Shown piece after piece: positions 1-11,908 of a stretch of 64,000 bases of DNA. Position 1 is the stretch's first letter. Every line of letters starts with the position of its first letter. The notes under the pieces are model-generated. The model saw nothing but the letters and a program-made list of their open reading frames with translations. It did no database searches and was not told the DNA's origin. The stretch is taken from the NCBI GenBank assembly GCA_948474755.1, contig CAOLHI010000359.1, positions 1 to 64,000 of the forward strand. The letters run 5' to 3'. The position numbers were made by a program, and so were the translations under genes. The stretch comes from Ctenosaura bakeri (Eukaryota; Chordata; Lepidosauria; Squamata; Iguanidae).

Positions 1-3000
1 TATCACTAGGCTTCTACTGAGAATGAAACCTCCCAAGAGAGCTACAACCTCTGGCTGACTAAGGGACTCTACTCCCTAGCTCCTTGCTAGGCTCTCACTA
101 AAGGAATCCAAAATACCCATAGGTACTTGGCTTTATACAACTTCTCTCTCAGCCAGGCTGGATTTCTCTCCTGAGGTGCTATTCTGGTTGCTTAACAACC
201 TGCTTTCAGGCTGTATTAGCTCCCCAGATAGCCAAACCCCCAGAACTTCATCACAGGTATCTATGGTTTCCGTTTAGTCAAATACCAAATGTATTTGTTA
301 TGCATTTAGGAAAACCACTGAATACATCAAGATGGTGAACCTCAGCTTCATCCAGGGCCTGAATCCAGATTTCCTGGGGTTCCCTAAATAGTACAAACCT
401 TTCCCCATCATCTAGTAGATTCAGAGCTTTTGTAGAATTTCCTTCTACTCTAAGGGATTGAAATGCCTCCTAAAGTTATGGGTACAAAAATCTATGGAGT
501 AAAATATATTGGTATTTTTGCCCCACTCTTTTGCCTTTGGCTGCATCTACTACTGGAATGCAGCCCCAGAAAACCTCTCCCAATTTGACTTCACTCCTTG
601 GGATAAAACACATTTCTCTCTTGTTATGGACCTCAGCCTACATTTTTATTTTATAGTGGTATCATATATTGGAAAAGGCACCTTGCCACCTGCAGGTGCA
701 AATCTAGATGCCTAGCAAAACCTTTCTCATTGGTTACCTTCCATAATCACATTGATCTCCAGACACAAAATCAAGATTTCATGAATGGCAAAGGCCATAG
801 CATAATCCAGGGAATAGAGAACTATTCACTCTGTATATGTTTTGGGTTACCATTTTCATCAACCCTGCCCAGCAAGACTGTATGATACAGGAGTATGGAA
901 ATTAGAAGAGCCAATTGTTCCCCACCTTTGGCCTTGATGGTGGAATGTTGAAGATCAAGAAGATCCTGAAACAAATGCTCATCAAGCCATGAAACTCATT
1001 AGGTGATGCAGACCATCCCATGGTGGTTTTGAGGATAAAAATGGGGGACACACTCAGGAATGACCTGAACTTCTTAGAGAATGGCAAAATAATAACAATG
1101 GAATGAAAAAAATAATGACAATTTGGATGTTGAATGGTAATTGTTTTGTAATTGTAACTAATGTGTTGCTTCAACAAGCACAAGTTTTATTCTGAAGTCT
1201 GAAGTGGTTCATTGTTGCTTTCATAACAAAAATAACTTCTAAAAAATCTTATCCATTGTTTGATATCACATAACCAATATTTGACTGGTCAATTGACCAG
1301 ACCTGTACTGCCTGGTTAAAATGTTATGTGGTAATACATAACGAAATGTGGATATAAAGTTGGAATGTAGCTTTGGTGATTAAGTACTACTCCCAACTTC
1401 CCTTCATGATGGGCTTCACCTAATATTTCTCTCACTTGGTTTCCATTCCCCCCCCTCTTTCCATCCCTTGGGTTCATTGCCTTTCTCTCTGCCACCCTAA
1501 GTACTTCATTGTCACTCAATGATGTTTCCAGACCACATGATAGCTATATTGTTTGTCGCTTATCTCTGCATGGCCTCCACTCATTCTCAGCTCCTTACTT
1601 CCACTTTTAAACACTTTCCTTAGCATGGAGCATTGTGGTTGTTAGACATCCCACTAACTTTATAACCTAACCAAATTGCTACTAGGATTATATCATCAAT
1701 GATGTTTTGTTGAAACAGAGGAGACTATTGTTCTCTCTTATGGAGCACGGTACTATGTAACTATGTAACTGTACACAATTAAGCATGTCTGGCCATTGAG
1801 AAAATGGATCATTGTTAGTGACATGTGTTACGTATGAGCATTATAATGCCTGCCCATGATCCTTTAGATGGTAGAGACTTAAAACTGTATCCAAATACCC
1901 AGGATTGTATCCACAATACGTATGGGAGGAATGTGCATGTATCATTTGTTTAAAAACACCTTTATGATTCAAATTTCTTGGGTCAGCCCAATAGAATTGT
2001 TCTGGATAGATGTCCAATTACTATGCAGGATAATGTCCCTAAGGAAGTGAGGTGTAGATTAATTTTAGATAGAAAGAGACTGCACACCTCCTTTTATGAC
2101 AGCATACAAAGCTGGGTTGGTATAATTTAGCTTCCCAAATTGGATTCTTGCCAGGATATCCAGTCACAAATACTACTGGGGGATATATTGCATTTAATGA
2201 GCACATCACCAAAGACCTTGATTTAATGTCTCATCCCCAAAGTGGCAACATGATGCCCTTCTAACACTATGTTCAATATTGACACTGAAAGGAAAGTACC
2301 GCCCGCTATTCATTAGCAATACTTCTTACATTCCATGACTCCCTTGGGTTTTCTCTGAGGTAGCTTTCCTCAGGTACTTACTCCCTTTAACCCCACTGGG
2401 TTTGTTGAATCCGACGATGTCACAGCTTAATGCGCCATGCGGCAGGGTAATATTTATTGTCCAGCCACAGAAAAGCCAATTCTCTACTGCTGCTTTTCTT
2501 CTACCTAAATTGAACCAATTTCTTTTGTCAAGTAATTATGCCGCCAACACTTTCCTAGTACAGAAATTGTGCCAATTGTTCAGTATTGAAGAGGAGTTAT
2601 TCTTGAATATTAAGTTCTATGTGTCAAAGAATCTGCATTTTTCCTTTGGGCTGAAGCACTAGGTCTAATGTCAGATGAATAAGAATTTAAAGCAACATTA
2701 CATAGCTTGTGGGGAGTTGGATCATGCACAGTGCGGACAAATAAAATGAGGACATTCTTGTGTTTTTTTTAATTCTAAGGACTACAGGAAGTATGGCGAA
2801 TTTGTTCCCTTCAGTCCCAACCAGCATAGGAATGGTGGGACTTTCAGTCCAAGATTTAAAGGTCTACATTTGTGGACTACAATCTCAGGGGTCTGAAGTA
2901 TTTCACCTTTGCATGACATATTAATTATATTTATTCATTTTTATCTTTATTCAGTTTTATAAGATTTCATCACTTATTTTGCTATTGCTTTCATGGGAGT

Positions 3001-3411
3001 CAGATTGTTACCTGCTTCATCTAGCACTGGTTGTTATTTTAATCCATTTTCATTGTTTTGTAACAGGGTACCTGCAAGTGGGTAAACTTAATAATATCTG
3101 CCAGCCACATTTGAGCTCATTCACCTTTAAAAAAAAGTTCTGGGGTCCCTGTCAAAATCCATTAAATATTTTTCCTTCCTGCTGTATACAATGCACTTTG
3201 CATAGTCTGTCCGATAGTGGTCTCTGTAATATGATGTGTTGGAACAATAAGTGCAACAGTTTAGCAAATCCATATAAAGGATGAACTGATATTTTTTCCC
3301 TCCATTTGTATACATTTACATGGGTCCATTCCTTTCTGTTTCTTTGAATTTTAAAGTGTTTTCTAAGAATACATTAGGATATGGACTTTTTAAATATAAA
3401 ATAACTACAAC
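1..3411. other. unassigned non-coding DNA
   Basis: About 3.4 kb in which I recognise no gene, RNA or repeat family. All open frames are shorter than about 100 codons and have no recognisable domain. The first 750 bases are somewhat less AT-rich than what follows and could be an old transposon remnant. The stretch 2820-2890 resembles the degraded 'mirror' repeat motifs common in reptile DNA, but too weakly to assign. Confidence 0.5.
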
Positions 3412-3875
3412 TTGGAACACTTGCAACAATATTTGATAATGAGAGTGGCATTTATGTGTGGTGGAAAGAAAAGAAGAATGCTAAGAGGTGGGGAGAGCAA
3501 AACATATGAGGAAAGGGTGAAGGAGTTGGACATATTCAGCTTAGTAAAAAGAAAACGTGTGTGTGTGTGTGTGTGTGACATGGACTTGACTTATCTTCAA
3601 GAATTGTCAAAGTGATGAGGGGAAGGTTTGTTCTCTGCTGTCCCAGAAGGTAGGGCCAAATCTAATGGTCTGAAATTACAGGACAGTACATTTTGACTGA
3701 ACAATGGAATGAATTTCTCAACAGTAAGAGTAGTTTGACAATGGAACTAATTGCCTAGAGATGTGGTAGAGTCTCCTTCTCTGGACATCTTTAAAAAGAA
3801 GCTGGACTTTCTGGAGATGCTTTAGCTAGAGATCCTGCATTGAGCAAGGGATTGGACTTGATAGCCCATGAGGCT
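3412..3875 (+). mobile_element. CR1-like LINE, 3' fragment
   Basis: Truncated 3' piece of a CR1-clade non-LTR retrotransposon. In the + frame the text TYEERVKELDIFSLVKRKR (near 3500-3557) matches the usual CR1 ORF2 C-terminus. It is followed by the typical 3' flank: motifs resembling 'one-hundred-percent CR1' phrases such as GCCTAGAGATGTGGTAGA, CTGGACATCTTTAAAAAGAA and GGGATTGGACTTGATAGCCC. A GT microsatellite (about 3556-3577) interrupts it just after the conserved peptide, so the frame is broken. The usual ATTCTATGAT tail is missing, because a foldback DNA element follows directly at about 3885. Identification rests on memory of CR1 consensus text. Confidence 0.75.
3556..3577. repeat. (GT)n microsatellite
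   Basis: Eleven or so uninterrupted GT units lying inside the CR1 fragment, downstream of the coding C-terminus. Confidence 0.9.
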
Positions 3876-3884
3876 ATTTCCTTA

Positions 3885-3974
3885 GAGGCCCCTCCCTAAA
3901 CTGCAAACCCCAGGATTCCATAGCATGTTGAATGTGGAATAATAGCACTATAACAGTCTAGTGTGGAAATGGCC
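3885..3974 (+). mobile_element. Foldback MITE, half copy (family C)
   Basis: The right half of the short palindromic element seen complete at 9848-10024 and 57946-58144. It has the shared phrases CTCCCTAAACTGCAAACCCC, GGAATAATAGCACTATAACA and the right end GTGTGGAAATGGCC. The left half is absent and the junction lies against the CR1 fragment, so this is a deletion product or a fusion of two repeats. Confidence 0.6.
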
Positions 3975-4001
3975 TATGATTCCAGCAGTAAAGAGGCTTT
4001 T

Positions 4002-4027
4002 TAAGTGTGTGTCTGTATGCGTGTGTG

Positions 4028-4061
<34 letters not shown>

Positions 4062-4136
4062 GCTATATATATATGTGTGTGTGCGTGTGTGTGTGTGTGC
4101 GTGTGTGTGTGTGTGTATAAATATATGTGTGTGTAG
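4002..4136. repeat. Compound microsatellite (TG/TC/TA)
   Basis: Adjacent runs of TG, CTGT, CT, TA, TG with GCG interruptions, then TATAAATA and TG again. Strand slippage over a mixed pyrimidine/purine tract explains the low-complexity open frame here; it is not a gene. Confidence 0.95.
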
Positions 4137-4956
4137 TTTCTATTCATTCTTATTTCAGATTCAGATATTCAGCTACTAAGGGTCCAGGGGAGGGACTGAA
4201 ATTGGAAGAAATGTTAAATGATGTCAACTCCAATTTGAATCAATTAGTCCAGTAAGCACAAAACAGCTAATTTCATCTGAGCTTCAGTTCTGTCCATTTA
4301 CTGTTTATCAGCTTTATCTTCTCTATGTGCAACTTCAGACCAGTTAATATGGGAAATTCAACAGTATGCCACTCATCATAAAGCAGCTTGAAAGCTATAA
4401 TTATGCAGCAGCCTAACAGCGTGGAGTCTGCAAATAAAGTAGCATGATATGCTATAATCCTGCTAACATGCCCCAAATAGACATAACAATAGTGTGAATG
4501 TAAGGAAGCTGGTCATGTTATCTCAGTTTTAATCACACTCTCCTCTGGCTCAGCATCATTTTGATGCTCCTTTCCTCTAGCCTTCTCTCATGTTGTGTGC
4601 CAGTCAGAGACAATGGATGGAACAAGAACCAGGGAATGAGGGACCAGACTAGATTTGGCTAACCAACTAACCAAATGAATAGATCAGTACTGACATATAC
4701 TGGGTGATCTACTGCTTTATCATTACATGCAAAGATTAGTAATTACCGTAGTCTTCTTTTTCCCCCTGATGCAGGAGCAAATGAATGCTTCTGTTCAATA
4801 TTCTCTGCCTATTCAGGCATCCTGAAATATTCCAGAAGAGTTTTCACACAGAAATACACGTGGCTTTTATCCTGGTCTTCTTCTTTCAGGAAATGGATAG
4901 TACAGAATATCCTTTCCATACCAATCTATAAACACTCTGTTTTTCCAGCCTATCTT
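4137..4956. other. unassigned non-coding DNA
   Basis: No gene or recognisable repeat between the compound microsatellite and the CR1 tail motif. Short open frames only. Confidence 0.5.
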
Positions 4957-5008
4957 ACATGACTGAATGATATGGACAACTCTACATTTCTATGATTCTA
5001 TGATGATA
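4957..5008 (+). repeat. CR1 3'-tail motif
   Basis: Contains TTCTATGATTCTATGATG, the short direct repeat that terminates CR1 elements. Little recognisable CR1 body precedes it, so this is probably a very short 5'-truncated insertion. Confidence 0.5.
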
Positions 5009-5019
5009 CCTATCTAAGT

Positions 5020-5196
5020 CAGTGGCATAACTTGGCATGAGTGGGGTAGGGGTGGGGGCAGGTGGGGTGGAGCAGTGGGTGACACCACATGGGAGTGGGG
5101 TGACAGTGCACAGGGGGCAGGTAAGGAGCAGTGGCGCCCCTCAAAAAATGCCACCCAGGGGGCACTGCCCCCTCACCCCCCATCCCTATGCCACTG
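5020..5196 (+). mobile_element. hAT-type MITE (CAGTGGCATA family), copy 1
   Basis: A 177-bp G-rich non-autonomous DNA transposon. It starts CAGTGGCATAACTT and ends CCCTATGCCACTG, forming imperfect terminal inverted repeats. It is flanked by a perfect 8-bp direct repeat ATCTAAGT (5012-5019 and 5197-5204), the duplication length made by hAT transposases. A second copy lies at 41886-42092 in the opposite orientation. The interior has no coding capacity; the open frame across it is a by-product of G-rich sequence. Confidence 0.85.
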
Positions 5197-5204
5197 ATCT
5201 AAGT

Positions 5205-5430
5205 TGTTGTTCTTGGTGTTGTTGTTTGCTTTCAAGTTGTTTCCAACTTATGATGACCCTAAGGCAAACCTATCATGGGGGGTTTCTTGGCAAGATTTAT
5301 TAAGAGAAAGTTTGCCATTGACTTCCTCTGAGGCTGAGAGAATATGACTTGCACAAGTTCATCCAGTAGGTGTTCATGGCTGATCAGGGAGTCAAACTCT
5401 TGTCTCCCAGAGTCCTAGTCCAACACATAA
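5205..5430 (-). mobile_element. tRNA-derived SINE with BovB-like tail
   Basis: Reverse-strand copy. On + it reads from a TTG-rich tail through CTTTCAAGTTGTTTCCAACT and the conserved CTTCCTCTGAGGCTGAGAGA core to the tRNA-like head (CAAACTCTTGTCTCCCAGAG). The 3' part resembles the 3' end of reptile BovB LINEs, which supply the reverse transcriptase in trans for such SINEs (Sauria-SINE-like). The head is truncated at the A box. The tail directly abuts the target duplication of the hAT MITE at 5020-5196. Confidence 0.8.
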
Positions 5431-6970
5431 AAGAATATGTCAGAGTGTCTTTCTACCCATCTAAAAATCAAGTCAATTACAAGAGGAGGAGGATGGGAAT
5501 TCCTTGAAAGTCTTCATCCCTGATCTTAACATTCAAATCTCTCTTTTCCCCCATCCTGATGATAATATTTCTTGATCTTCTTTGGGCTTCTTGATATGAT
5601 TTACCACATGTTAGACATAATGCTTCAAAAAAATTATTTTGTAGAACTAGAATTTCCTGTGTCTCTCCTGTTCAGTGAAGGATTTTTTGATCTTCTTCTG
5701 GACTCCCCATTATCCTCCTCATATATTCATTTACTATTAAAAGGTCATTGCCACCAAGCTTGCCTAATGATCAGTTTTCTCAGTGTCTGACAGTAGTAAA
5801 AGATGTAATAATCAAACCAAGTCCAAGCAGTAAACATTAAATACCCAGTTAGACTGGCAATTAAGAACAATTAACAAACAATGAAAAAAGTTTCTGAGTA
5901 TAAAGAGAAAGTTTGTAAATGATTCCAGTGAATTAGTTAAAGGGGATGCTCCAAGGCAAGTGGCACAACTGAAAAGACTGCTCCTCAGGACCACAATACT
6001 CGAGCCTAAATTCTAGTGACTAAAATGGAGTCATTGACTCAGTTGTATTTACCTATGTGTTAACTCATCATTTAACAATAGACTGAATGGGTCTGCTCTA
6101 GAAGAGAGTGACCAATAGGATTGCAACCTAAGGTTCTCTCTGCCTCTCTCACACACAGTTAAATTGCCACCTGCCCACACTTTTCACCAGGGTGGCATTT
6201 GGAAACGTCAGGGAATAGAAGTGCTGTACTTTATAGTATATCTTCCTGATCTAGGATTTGCTAAATATCAAAGCAACCAGGGTCCTGTCCAATGTTCAAC
6301 CCAGTTACTCTGTTGGTGTGGCCAGTGGATCTGTTACTACAGAAGAGGTAGATTACCATCATTTTTTTTAACCAGTGCTCCCCCTTCAGCTTCTCTAAGT
6401 CATATAGGATTTTTCTCAGTGCTGCACCCTATCTTGAAAAAGTTTCTGCATCAAGAGAGCTTTTGTACAATATGAATCTACTGTAGAATAAGCAGCTGTT
6501 AAGACCGAGGGTGGATTTTCCCACCTGCACAGTCATGGATGCATCAGCTACCCTTAGATTCTATAAGGGTTTATTTTCAAGGAGTGTTTTTTAAATATAA
6601 ATTTAATCTTACATTATAATTTCTTACCCACTTCTTGAAGCAACAATTTGTTTGCCAACAGGTGACTGGAATGACACAGAATTGAAAATAAAGACATTCC
6701 TTTTTACTATTTTTAACCTTTTTTCGTTTTATTAAAATACATTTGTTTTTGCATAAGCCACCACTTTGATTTGATCCCTCTTTTAAATGTGCAGTTTCCA
6801 GCCAGTTGTCCAATGTGAAAAATAGCCCCTCGTCCTGTAGATGTTTCTCATTCCTGCTTTAGTTCTATGACTTATTCATAAATGTGCATGTACATAGGCA
6901 CAGTAGGACACACAGTCTTTTCTGTACCATTACTTTGTCTCTTTCTATGGTATGTATGACCACCTCATTT
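5431..6970. other. unassigned non-coding DNA
   Basis: No gene or classifiable repeat recognised. Open frames reach at most about 100 codons (6164-6475) without any recognisable domain. Confidence 0.5.
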
Positions 6971-7406
6971 GTTATCACGGTTATGGTATGTCTGGTGAGA
7001 GCACGAGATATCCTTTTGATATCAAATAATTTGGCCTTTGCTTGACCTTTCTCTGCCACCCTACTCCACGTGTTTGCAGAGGTCCACTGGACAAGCACGT
7101 ATTGGGTGTGGCCGTTAATGGTTGTACATTCCAAAACCTCATTCAGGCAGGCAACTTAAACCTCTTCGATGCTTTAGGGAAAAACCTCCCTGCAAACCGG
7201 CTTTGCTTGGCGCGTATCTTCACAAAGCCGCACAGCCAAGAGCCGAGCCATTCCTTTATATCGGGCCATCAGTGTACTGGCCATACTATTGTCATTGAGC
7301 ATTAAGCTCATCATGCAAAACCTGACCTTTTCCAACTCCTTTGTCCAGCTCTAAAATCCGTTTTGTTCTCACCGAGCATAGCATAGCCTGTAGGCACAAT
7401 CCACCC

Positions 7407-7413
7407 TATAAAA
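7407..7413 (+). promoter_or_regulatory. TATA box of LTR F
   Basis: TATAAAA in the context CCACCCTATAAAAAGTCC, correctly placed upstream of the AATAAA signal at 7649. Presumed U3 promoter; activity unknown. Confidence 0.55.
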
Positions 7414-7648
7414 AGTCCCCACTTTTGGGACTACCTCGGACTACTTTGAACTTCCATCCCGCCTTGCTGCCGGAAACTTGTCCAAAGAAACTCCCCTCAG
7501 CGAACCCCATTGAGCTTTCTCTCCTGGAACCCCATCTTTCCCTCCAGGACTACGAGACCAGGTGTTGTATTACCCACTCCCTTGAAACTCTCCATTTCTA
7601 TTTCTAAGTTAGCTAGTATTTGTCATGTCTTTCGTGTTGCTTGTTCTT

Positions 7649-7654
7649 AATAAA
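7649..7654 (+). terminator. Poly(A) signal of LTR F
   Basis: AATAAA in TTCTTAATAAAAATATC, followed by a T-rich stretch, about 240 bp downstream of the TATA box. Confidence 0.5.
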
Positions 7655-7849
7655 AATATCAATTGTTACTTTAAAGCTTGTCTAAGTGCTCTCTGACCCG
7701 ACGCTGTATACATTGGGTAAAAGATCCTAGCTGAAGTTACCCTGTCTCTTGTTAGCTTAAGAGAGTGCTCAAGCTTAATTCCCCCAACTTGTGCTTTTAT
7801 TTGGTTATTTGGGTGCTCCTCCCGGGACCCCCCAACATACAGGGTAACA

Positions 7850-9847
7850 CTTTAAGGGCTTGATTGTAACAGCACTTTCTTTTTATCATTAGGCGGCTAT
7901 TGTTTTTCCTATTTTTCAGGGGAAGAATGAATGGCAATTCATCTGGTTTACTTTGTGTTAAGAACTTTCCGAAGAAAACTACAAATTTCTTCATACATTT
8001 GATAGAAAGAATATGGGGTTAAAAATGAATGTGAAAAAATGTAAAACTAATATATTTGTTTATTCCTCTACCCAGTTAGAATGAAGGGTGTGTTAAATCT
8101 GTGTGGACAGTCTGTTCACACAGTGAATATAGCACTTTCCTGCATGCCCACCAAAATGAAGACGCAATACTATGCTTTCTGTCCCCAGGCCATATCCAGT
8201 CATCCTGTTCTGACACTACACAGTATGCAGGGCAGAAGAACAGTTATAGCATTACTTGCTGTCTGCAGAGATGTGCCTGAATTTGTGCTGACACTTGGAC
8301 TGAAATAAGGCAAAGAGGTTCTTAAACAGGCATATGTTGTCATGGTTCATCCCACAAGAGGCCTGACTTATGGATGGCCCTTGAACCTCAGTTTGAATTT
8401 GCTGTGAATGCAAAACTGTCTTTCGTGGATCAGTATGGAGAAGATTCTGTAGACAAAACTCTTGAAGTGAAGGGCTACTAGTGTATCAATTTTATGAGAC
8501 ATTCCTATGCATTCTGCATTTTCTCTGCTGCTCTTTCTTTGACCAAGGGTAGCAAGTGGATTCACCTCTCAGTTCCCAAAGACATCCTCTTGAAATTTTC
8601 TCCCCCCCCGGTGTTTAGATATTAACAGCATATGCAACATCCTTTTCCCAGAAATGTTCACCAAAACATGAGTTGATGAAGCATTTTTCTTTTTTCAGTA
8701 GTGTGGCAGAGACTTTTTCTCTGGTCTGCTAACAAATTTTAGACTTCAAAGTCTGAACTTTTAATGAATGGCCACTAGATGCTTGATATTATCATAGGTT
8801 ATGTCAATTGACTAAATTGAGCCTTCCTTTGTGTAACAACTATGTTTTTTTCCTCCCCAAGTCCTAAATTGGCCATCCAGATCTGGCTATGTGGTGGCAC
8901 CACTTAAAGCAAACAAATTTCTTCAGAGCAATGTCAATAGGCCATTAATTTCTGAACACTTTTGAAACAATCATTTCAAGAGCATTTGATGAAAGGGTTT
9001 TCAACACTCGGTGAAACAAAATGCAGTGAGTAGTTTCAGTCCTCATGTTGCTTGGCAAGCAGACAAAGATTAAGCATCTTAATTCAGCTCGCCTCATCTC
9101 TTTGGCCTACAAACCAGCTTTCTGAGGATAATTACAAGCTTTTACACTGCTTTTTTCAGTGATATTTCTCCCTGCTTCTAGCACCCCATCCTTCTGATTC
9201 TAGGCTCTAGATGAATCCCTATTGCCATCATCGCCTGTTCTTCAACTCCTCATCCCTTCTGTTGAACCCTACTTCAATGTCACAGACAGTTTCCTATTCT
9301 GAACAAAATCTCATATTTTTCCTTTTGCATTGTCTAGGACTGGATAATCTGTTGCAGTACAGATTTTGGTGAACTACAACTTCTGTCATCAGCAGATAGC
9401 ATTGTCAGTGCCCAGGAATGATGACATTTGTGGCCAATGACATTTAGAGGGCCTCAGGTTCCTCAGCCCTGTCATTGGCCCTCTTCAGTCCTGCCTCACC
9501 CTTGTGTCCTTCTACCAACAGTATGCTCAGTTTAGTGTGAGGCTTTTTTTCCCCTCAGGCAAACAGATATTTCATTGCAACAAATAGAACTATTCATAAT
9601 CTCTGCCATGCTCACCACACCCTGCGCTGGCTTGATTTGATTAGAGGCATGCTTTGACACATCAGAAAGACACAGGGAGATCTTTGCTCATTGGAAAACC
9701 TCTCATATATGATGGTTGTCCATCATGAACTCTTAGACCACGTATACAGATAGTCATTCCGTTCCCTTAAACACATGTCATCCCTTAAACACATTCCCTT
9801 AAACACATAAGAAAGCATTACGGTTACAGATTGTTGGCCTATCTATG
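7850..9847. other. unassigned non-coding DNA, partly conserved-looking
   Basis: No gene recognised. 8900-9170 has even base composition and ATTA/TAAT-type motifs and no repeat signature, so it is a candidate conserved non-coding element, by impression only. 9330-9480 resembles degraded reptile DNA-transposon sequence. 9769-9809 holds three short tandem copies around CCCTTAAACACAT. Confidence 0.45.
9769..9809. repeat. Short tandem repeat, CCCTTAAACACAT-type
   Basis: Three imperfect copies of CCCTTAAACACAT in about 40 bp. A local duplication, not part of a recognised element. Confidence 0.7.
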
Positions 9848-10024
9848 GGCCTTTCTGCACTATCCTGTTATAGTGATATTTTTCTGCTTTGAATATCCTG
9901 TGGAATTCTGGGTTTTGTAGTTTACTGAGGCCAAAGAGCTCTCTGGCTGAGAATTCTAAATGCCCCTCCCATAGGATGTTGACAGTGGAATAATAGCACT
10001 ATAACCGTGTAGTGTGGAAAGGCC
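9848..10024 (+). mobile_element. Foldback MITE, full copy (family C)
   Basis: 177-bp element whose two halves are near reverse complements. The left end GGCCTTTCTGCACTA pairs with the right end TAGTGTGGAAAGGCC, and inner phrases such as AGGATGTTGACAGTGGAAT pair with the left arm. The middle reads CTGAGAATTCTAAATGCCCC. It shares the GGCC..TTTC terminus with the larger MITE families A and B. Related copies lie at 3885, 25160 and 57946. The flanking trinucleotides differ (ATG and TTT), so no target duplication survives. Confidence 0.75.
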
Positions 10025-10759
10025 TTTATATTCTGGGAAGGGCAACAATACTAAAGTTTGCATTGTTCATCATACAGGAATGTAACCATGCCTGTAGCAA
10101 TACTGTAGCAAATGCTAATGAGACTGCCTAGTTGGAGCATGACAGGAGAGGAGGCATAATGTATTGCTGCTAATCAGTAAACATTATGGTGCTAATATAA
10201 TCTCTCTTCAAGTATTCTCAGTGCAACATATGCTACATTAGTAGCAGATGTCACCATTTCTGAAATGGATGTTACATAACACAAGGGGCACGGACTATGT
10301 ACTTAAGATACTTGATGATAGCCTCAGAAGGTTGGATTTTTTAATTCAGTCATTCCCATTGTAATATTGGAAAGCTACCTCTGAGTAATAAACTGTATCT
10401 GAGTACCTAATCTAATGCTATGTAGGGTCAAGTTTCTAAGAGGGATTGTTCCTTATCACCAAGACTGATTGCTTGTGCCAGTGGCACACATCACTTATGA
10501 AACTACTCATCAGTGCATTGCTGTATCAATTCTATGTGGTTCAATTAGGTTTTAAGCAGGCTTGCCACAGATGGTTGGAAGGCTCTGCTTTTTTCTCTGC
10601 TTTTGTGACATCGGCAACTTGTTGACCTAAACAAATTGGAGGTCAAGATTTCACAAAAATCTGGATTGAGACTAGAAAATGGTAGATATGAGAAAAAGGA
10701 AAGGAATGGGGCGAGGCGAGGACCTGATTCTCAAAATTCCAAAGGCTAGCATAATCAGG
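10025..10759. other. unassigned non-coding DNA
   Basis: AT-rich sequence without recognisable gene or repeat. Confidence 0.5.
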
Positions 10760-10962
10760 ACAGCCATTGATTAGTGGCAGAACACATACTTTTCCTGCAG
10801 GAGGTTGCAGGCTCAGTCTCTTCCATTTCCAGTGAACCAGGATTTTATCTTGAAGGACTCGTAAAGATCTTCACTGAAGAGCGAACAGAGCTACAGTCAG
10901 TGGGAGTGTAGTTAAGCTAGATCAATTAATAGTCAGAGAGCATGACAGCTTCATATATAAGA
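10760..10962 (+). mobile_element. Degraded tRNA-derived SINE (second type)
   Basis: Old SINE copy distinct from the BovB-tailed type. Recognisable segments are AGTGGCAGAACACATACT (head, A-box region), GGTTGCAGGCTCAGTCTC (B-box region), ACAGTCAGTGGGAGTGTAGT and the end GACAGCTTCATATATAAGAT. The order matches a SINE common in reptile genomes whose consensus runs from a tRNA-like head to a 'CAGCTTCATATGT' end. Many mismatches indicate great age. Confidence 0.5.
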
Positions 10963-11099
10963 TGCTGGAAAATTTTCATGCCCACTAAGACATAGGTCAG
11001 CTGAGAAGGCGAGCATTCACTTTGAAAAAACCCAGAGAAACAGGACTAAATAAAGGCAGCTAAGTCACATAACTTTAAATAAAATGATAAAGACATTGA

Positions 11100-11697
11100 A
11101 ATAGTTCTTTTCCATGCCTTGGGTCAGTCATTAATCAGAATGGACACTGCAGCCAAGAAGTCAGAAGAAGACCAGACCTTGGAAGGACAACTATGAAGGA
11201 ATTAGAAAACATCCTGAAATGTCAAGATATATTATTGTATGCTGATGTTGTGATTGTTCATACCATTGTATTTCAAATTTCTGTGTATGATTGTGAAAGC
11301 TGGACAGTGAAGAAGGCTGAAAGAAAGAAAATCAACTCATTTGAAATATGGTGCTGGAGAAGAATTCTATGGATACCCTGGACTGATAAAAAGACGAATA
11401 AAAGGGGCCCTAGAGGAAATCAAGCATAGAAGCTAAAATGACTAAACTGAGACTGTTGTACTTTAGACATATCGTGGGAAGATATGACTCACTAGAAAAG
11501 GCCATAATCCTTGGTAAAGCAGATGGCAGTAGGAAAAGAAGACCGTATTACCAATGGATAGACTCAATCAAGGAAGTCATGGCCCTAAGCCTGCAAGATC
11601 TGAGCAGGGCTGTTGGTGATATGGTGACTTAGAAGCATCTCATTCTTAGGGTCACCATAAGTTGAAGTTGGCTTGATGGCAGTTACCTACAACAAAA
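11100..11697 (+). mobile_element. RTE/BovB LINE, 3' end
   Basis: 5'-truncated BovB retrotransposon. Two open segments (11193-11429 and 11438-11632) encode the ORF2 C-terminus. The first contains YDCESWTVKKAERKKINSFE followed by IWCWRRILWIPW, the hallmark BovB segment; the second contains LRLLYFRHIVGRYDSLEKAI. They are separated by a stop and a frame change, and the upstream part is degraded, so it is inactive. The element ends with GGTCACCATAAGTTGAAGTT, the 3' end that the SINEs in this window copy. Confidence 0.9.
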
Positions 11698-11908
11698 TCT
11701 GCACCTGCCAGAAACAAAAGCTAGCAACCCCAATTCAACACTACAAACAAGGTTGAATACACAGAAATTGAACCAGTCTTTTATGCACTCAAAGCCTTTT
11801 CTTTGTATGGCAAAGTGATTCAGTTTGTATCACATATGATCTTTTTGATGAAAAACTGAATTATGTACTTTTTATTGAATTTATAAAAATATTTGTGGCT
11901 TATAAAAA

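Larger units (their letters stand above)
6971..7849 (+). mobile_element. Solo LTR of an LTR retroelement (family F)
   Basis: The region has the layout of a long terminal repeat. A TATA box (CCTATAAAAAG, TATA at 7407) is followed 240 bp later by a poly(A) signal AATAAA (7649-7654), and about 200 bp further by a terminus CAGGGTAACA (ends 7849). The last 150 bp match a reverse-strand fragment at 48918-49110, including TTGGGTAAAAGATCCT and the CGGGACCCC/AGGGTAACA end, so the 3' edge is supported by comparison. The 5' edge is uncertain: TGTTATCACGG near 6970 is a candidate because the family ends in TAACA. No internal gag, pol or env sequence adjoins it. No target duplication was found. Class (ERV or Gypsy) is not assigned. 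Confidence 0.65.

Noticed and set aside
3961..4179. Cys/Val-rich small frame
   Set aside because: Encoded by a TG/TC microsatellite; low-complexity artefact.
6865..7134. 89-codon reverse frame overlapping the LTR start
   Set aside because: Somewhat protein-like, but no recognised family, and it runs against the direction of the LTR; left unannotated.
9848..10024. Target duplication for foldback MITE
   Set aside because: Flanking triplets ATG and TTT differ; assignment to the 3-bp group therefore rests on shared termini only.
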